A stretch of 64,000 bases of DNA, taken from positions 44,810 to 108,809 of the forward strand of contig NZ_SMMA01000054.1 in assembly GCF_009711345.1 (NCBI RefSeq), in the 5' to 3' direction. This document shows positions 61,609 to 64,000 of the stretch, piece after piece; position 1 is the first letter of the stretch; the number at the start of each line of letters is the position of its first letter. The position numbers were made by a program, and so were the translations under genes. The DNA is from Pseudovibrio flavus. GTDB lineage: Bacteria > Pseudomonadota > Alphaproteobacteria > Rhizobiales > Stappiaceae. The notes beneath the pieces are model-generated. The model searched no databases, was not told where the DNA came from, and saw only the letters and a program-made list of their open reading frames with translations.

Positions 61609-62055
61609 ATGTCAATCAAGATTGACGATGAGGCGGAGTATTTTCTTGCTGATAATGTGAAGGGGCTAATGCAAGACTATGTTTCGCGTACGAACGTGGA
61701 ACTCATGGAGTGGAGAGAGGGTTCAAGCTTCGCCAACCTACGAGAGGGCGATGTGCGTTTGCTTGGTCTTTTAAGAGGCCAGACCCTGTCGCTTTCCGAT
61801 CTTGCTCGAAAGGCTGGAATTACGCGGCAGGCTGTTCATAGCGCTATGCACCGTCTTAGTGACGAGGGGATGATTTCACTCGTTGCTGCCCCCGATGATC
61901 GGAAGCAAAAGAACATTCAAGTCACGGAAAAAGGGCATGCGTTTCGAAACTCCGTTGCCGAGATTTTACAGGCACAGGAACGGCGCCTTGAAGCGAAGCT
62001 AGGGGCTGAAGAATTTCAGAAATTAAAGGCACTTCTTGTGAAGGCGATAAGCTAG
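61609..62055 (+). CDS. MarR-family transcriptional regulator
   Basis: This 148-residue protein has the MarR winged helix: VRLLGLLRGQTLSLSDLARKAGITRQAVHSAMHRLSDEGMISLVAAPDDRKQKNIQVTEKG (about residues 50-110), with the Asp-Asp-Arg-Lys wing. N- and C-terminal helices would form the dimer. ATG at 61609 is preferred to a TTG at 61591. Position and palindrome suggest control of the divergent dehydrogenase and itself. Confidence 0.88.
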   Translation: MSIKIDDEAEYFLADNVKGLMQDYVSRTNVELMEWREGSSFANLREGDVRLLGLLRGQTLSLSDLARKAGITRQAVHSAMHRLSDEGMISLVAAPDDRKQKNIQVTEKGHAFRNSVAEILQAQERRLEAKLGAEEFQKLKALLVKAIS

Positions 62056-62266
62056 CGAAGGACGGTATAGTCGTTTGGCCCAATGGGGTCGGCCAACGAT
62101 TTGGTTAGGGTTCTGTTGATTTGCCAATTGTATCGGCGTGTTCGCACTATGCCGCTGGTCCTGTGATTTTGCATAAACTGGACCTTTTAAAGATCCGGTT
62201 TGTGGGTAGTTCTGTCCGTAGATAGCGCTGAACCAGTTGGCGCATTTATGTTTTTAGGATTACAGC

Positions 62267-63019
62267 ATGACCGGACTGGAAGACCTTTATCCGCGACCAC
62301 TATCAGGGCACATCGTCACTACGCCGCCACCAGCCCTTGTACCGCCGCGCACCGCTATTGAGGGGCAGCATGTGGTGCTTGAACCGCTTAACCCTGTTGA
62401 ACATTGCAGTGCGCTTTATGTGGCTAGCCATAGCAGCGAAGAAGTGCTTCATATCTGGGACTACATGAAGGTTGGGCCGTGGGCAGAGGAAGACGCTTAT
62501 ATGGCCTACCTGCGCCAACTTTCCTCCAGCTTTGACCCTGTAGCCTATGTTGTCCGCTCCAAGGAAACCGGCAGCATTTGCGGGCAGATCACCTTCCTCG
62601 ACATTCATCCCGAAACCGGCGTGATTGAGATCGGTAACATCTGGTTTGCACCGGAGCTACAGCGTACCCGGGCTGCGACCGAGGCTCTATTCCTGATGAT
62701 CAAGCAGGCCATGGATGATCTTGGCTACCGACGTATGCAGTGGCGCTGTAATGCGCTCAATAAAAAATCCCGCCAAGCGGCTCGCCGTCTAGGCTTCCGC
62801 TTTGAGGGGATTTTCTACAACGACACTATTGCGAAAGGTCGTAACCGCGATACCGCTTGGTACTCCATTCTGGACAGTGAATGGCCTGAGCTGCGTGGCA
62901 TTATCGAAAGCTGGCTTGCGGACGATAACTTCGATGCGAATGGTCAGCAGAAGCAGTCCCTCTTGGAAATGACGGTAAGCAGAGAACCCACCGAACGCCG
63001 CTCACTCGAAGATGTATGA
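62267..63019 (+). CDS. GNAT-family acetyltransferase (RimJ/RimL-like)
   Basis: The gene encodes 250 residues. The N-terminal 35 residues are proline-rich, then a GNAT fold follows: VLEPLNPVEHCSALYVASH, YVVRSKETGSICGQITFLDIHPETGVIEIGNIWFAPELQRTRAATEA (beta4-beta5 and acetyl-CoA loop), MQWRCNALNKKSRQAARRLGFRFEGIF. This matches the RimL-like subgroup that acetylates N-terminal or other amines; the target is unknown. It stands alone, 210 bases after the MarR gene. Confidence 0.85.
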   Translation: MTGLEDLYPRPLSGHIVTTPPPALVPPRTAIEGQHVVLEPLNPVEHCSALYVASHSSEEVLHIWDYMKVGPWAEEDAYMAYLRQLSSSFDPVAYVVRSKETGSICGQITFLDIHPETGVIEIGNIWFAPELQRTRAATEALFLMIKQAMDDLGYRRMQWRCNALNKKSRQAARRLGFRFEGIFYNDTIAKGRNRDTAWYSILDSEWPELRGIIESWLADDNFDANGQQKQSLLEMTVSREPTERRSLEDV

Positions 63020-63109
63020 CGGCAAACCCGCGACGGCTCCCAATCAGCGTTTAGCGTTTTGCTGACCCCGTTTCTTTCCACATTCTGAGCGCGGCAGAAC
63101 GTGCTGCGC

Positions 63110-63994
63110 TCAGTATTCCCAGTTCTTCGCAAACTCGAAAAACTCCTTGGCTATAGGGCTTTGATACTTGTCTCGGTGGACAAGAAGAGAAAACCGGCGG
63201 GTGAGGGGCTGCTTTAATGAAACCTCGCATACATCGCCGCGCGCTAGCGCATCTTTCACCGCCAGCCGAGAAAGGCATGAAAGCCCTAAGCCAGCGCTAA
63301 CCGAGTTGATAATTGCCACGGGGCTATTCAGCTCAAAAGCAAGTGTCCAACCGGTCAGGCTTTTTGTTATATGACTGGCAAAGAACTCCCTGGTGCCCGA
63401 ACCTTCTTCCCGCAACACCCAATCTCGTTTGCTAAGGGCTGAAACAGGAATTGGTGCTCTGGAGGCGAGGGGATCATCTTTGGCGCAGATAATCACCATC
63501 TCATCTTCTCTCCAGTCTTCGCAGATGAGCTCCTTGGCGGAGACAAAGCCTTCCACCAGACCAATATCCAATTGGAAGGAAAGTAAGGCATCAACAACAT
63601 CGCGGGTGTTTGATATCTCCAGCTCTTGGCTCATGTGGCCGGTTGAGCGCCTGAAGTCACCAATTAGGAACGGCGTGAGGTTGTTTCCCACCGTATAACT
63701 GCTTCCGATTTTGAGCGTTCCACGTGCACCGCCATCCTCAGCGAAAAGGTGGCCAATTGCCTCTGCTCGCTCAAGCAGCTCATCAGCCAGAGGTAGAAGC
63801 AGGTGTCCTTGCTCATTCATCAAAAGACGTTTGTTGAATCGGTCAAAAAGACGTCTTCCTAGTTGCCGCTCCATCTCGGCCAAAGCCATGCTCACGGCAG
63901 GCTTGGTGAGGTTAAGTAGTTCTGCTGCAGCGGTAATTGAGCCTTCCTGAGAAATGGCTCTAAAAACCTTTAGTTGTTTGAGCGAGACGTTCAT
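63110..63994 (-). CDS. LysR-family transcriptional regulator
   Basis: This 294-residue regulator has the winged helix VSLKQLKVFRAISQEGSITAAAELLNLTKPAVSMALAEMERQLGRRLFDR (residues 3-52) and the effector domain GTLKIGSSYTVGNNLTPFL with REEGSGTREFFASH near residue 200. It resembles the regulator at 22086-23015 in both parts, so the two belong to the same LysR branch. The start codon is 6 bases from the window edge; its likely target is the gene beyond it. Confidence 0.88.
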   Translation of the reverse strand: MNVSLKQLKVFRAISQEGSITAAAELLNLTKPAVSMALAEMERQLGRRLFDRFNKRLLMNEQGHLLLPLADELLERAEAIGHLFAEDGGARGTLKIGSSYTVGNNLTPFLIGDFRRSTGHMSQELEISNTRDVVDALLSFQLDIGLVEGFVSAKELICEDWREDEMVIICAKDDPLASRAPIPVSALSKRDWVLREEGSGTREFFASHITKSLTGWTLAFELNSPVAIINSVSAGLGLSCLSRLAVKDALARGDVCEVSLKQPLTRRFSLLVHRDKYQSPIAKEFFEFAKNWEY

Positions 63995-64000
63995 GGCTTT

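Noticed and set aside
1..64000. Search for CRISPR arrays, tRNA, rRNA, insertion sequences and prophage genes
   Set aside because: I saw no regularly spaced repeats, no tRNA or rRNA sequence and no transposase or integrase-like protein.

Overview
The window looks like a chromosomal segment of a heterotrophic alphaproteobacterium. This is inferred from gene content and layout: TRAP transporters, a PotABCD-type ABC system, a KorAB 2-oxoacid:ferredoxin oxidoreductase, an alpha-ketoglutarate-semialdehyde dehydrogenase, an AGE-type sugar isomerase, moderate GC and palindromic intergenic repeats. A marine, host-associated genus such as Pseudovibrio would fit, but no rRNA or marker gene is present to prove it. 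I see no tRNA, rRNA, CRISPR array, transposase or prophage gene.

Layout. (1) 1-6.2 kb: the end of a TRAP permease, an AEC carrier, then a tight operon of GT2 glycosyltransferase, DedA/LssY membrane protein, OmpR-type response regulator and histidine kinase. A periplasmic YgiW-like OB-fold protein faces it. (2) 6.7-12.5 kb: a module that reads as DSF-type (diffusible signal factor) quorum sensing. It holds a REC-PAS-GGDEF-EAL regulator, an RpfC-like hybrid sensor kinase and, converging on it with no gap, an RpfF-like crotonase-fold synthase with both catalytic glutamates. (3) 13.2-14.7 kb: a semialdehyde dehydrogenase. (4) 15-34.8 kb: a surface-glycan region. It has several glycosyltransferases, a large protein joining a capsule-synthesis-like region to a GT29 sialyltransferase-like domain, an FkbM-like methyltransferase, GT25, GT11 and GT10 enzymes, GDP-L-fucose synthesis (gmd, fcl), an AGE-family isomerase and a nucleotide-sugar epimerase. 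A focA-type channel with a CBS protein and a divergent LysR regulator, and korAB with an ABM protein, are interspersed.

(5) 35-39.6 kb: a GMC oxidoreductase, an FAD/NAD reductase, and a TetR-controlled MDR dehydrogenase. (6) 40-44 kb: dhaKLM for PEP-dependent dihydroxyacetone phosphorylation, with DhaM carrying a complete Enzyme I. (7) 44.6-51 kb: a DyP peroxidase, a polyamine-type ABC transporter and an adenosine deaminase family enzyme. (8) 51.3-60.4 kb: a hexuronate regulon with a GntR regulator, TRAP DctPQM and uxaA-uxaB-uxaC. UxuR/ExuR-like half-sites lie upstream and hairpins separate most of its genes. (9) 60.5-64 kb: an MDR dehydrogenase/MarR divergent pair, a GNAT acetyltransferase and a LysR regulator.

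The strongest lead is the rpf-like locus: synthase, sensor and a c-di-GMP-type output together, in the same order as Xanthomonas rpfG-rpfC/rpfF but with the HD-GYP output replaced. The second is the glycan region, whose enzyme set (GT10 and GT11 fucosyltransferases, GT25, GT29-like domain, GDP-fucose synthesis) would suit animal-type fucosylated or sialylated surface glycans. Both are inferences from sequence motifs and need database searches and chemistry to confirm.
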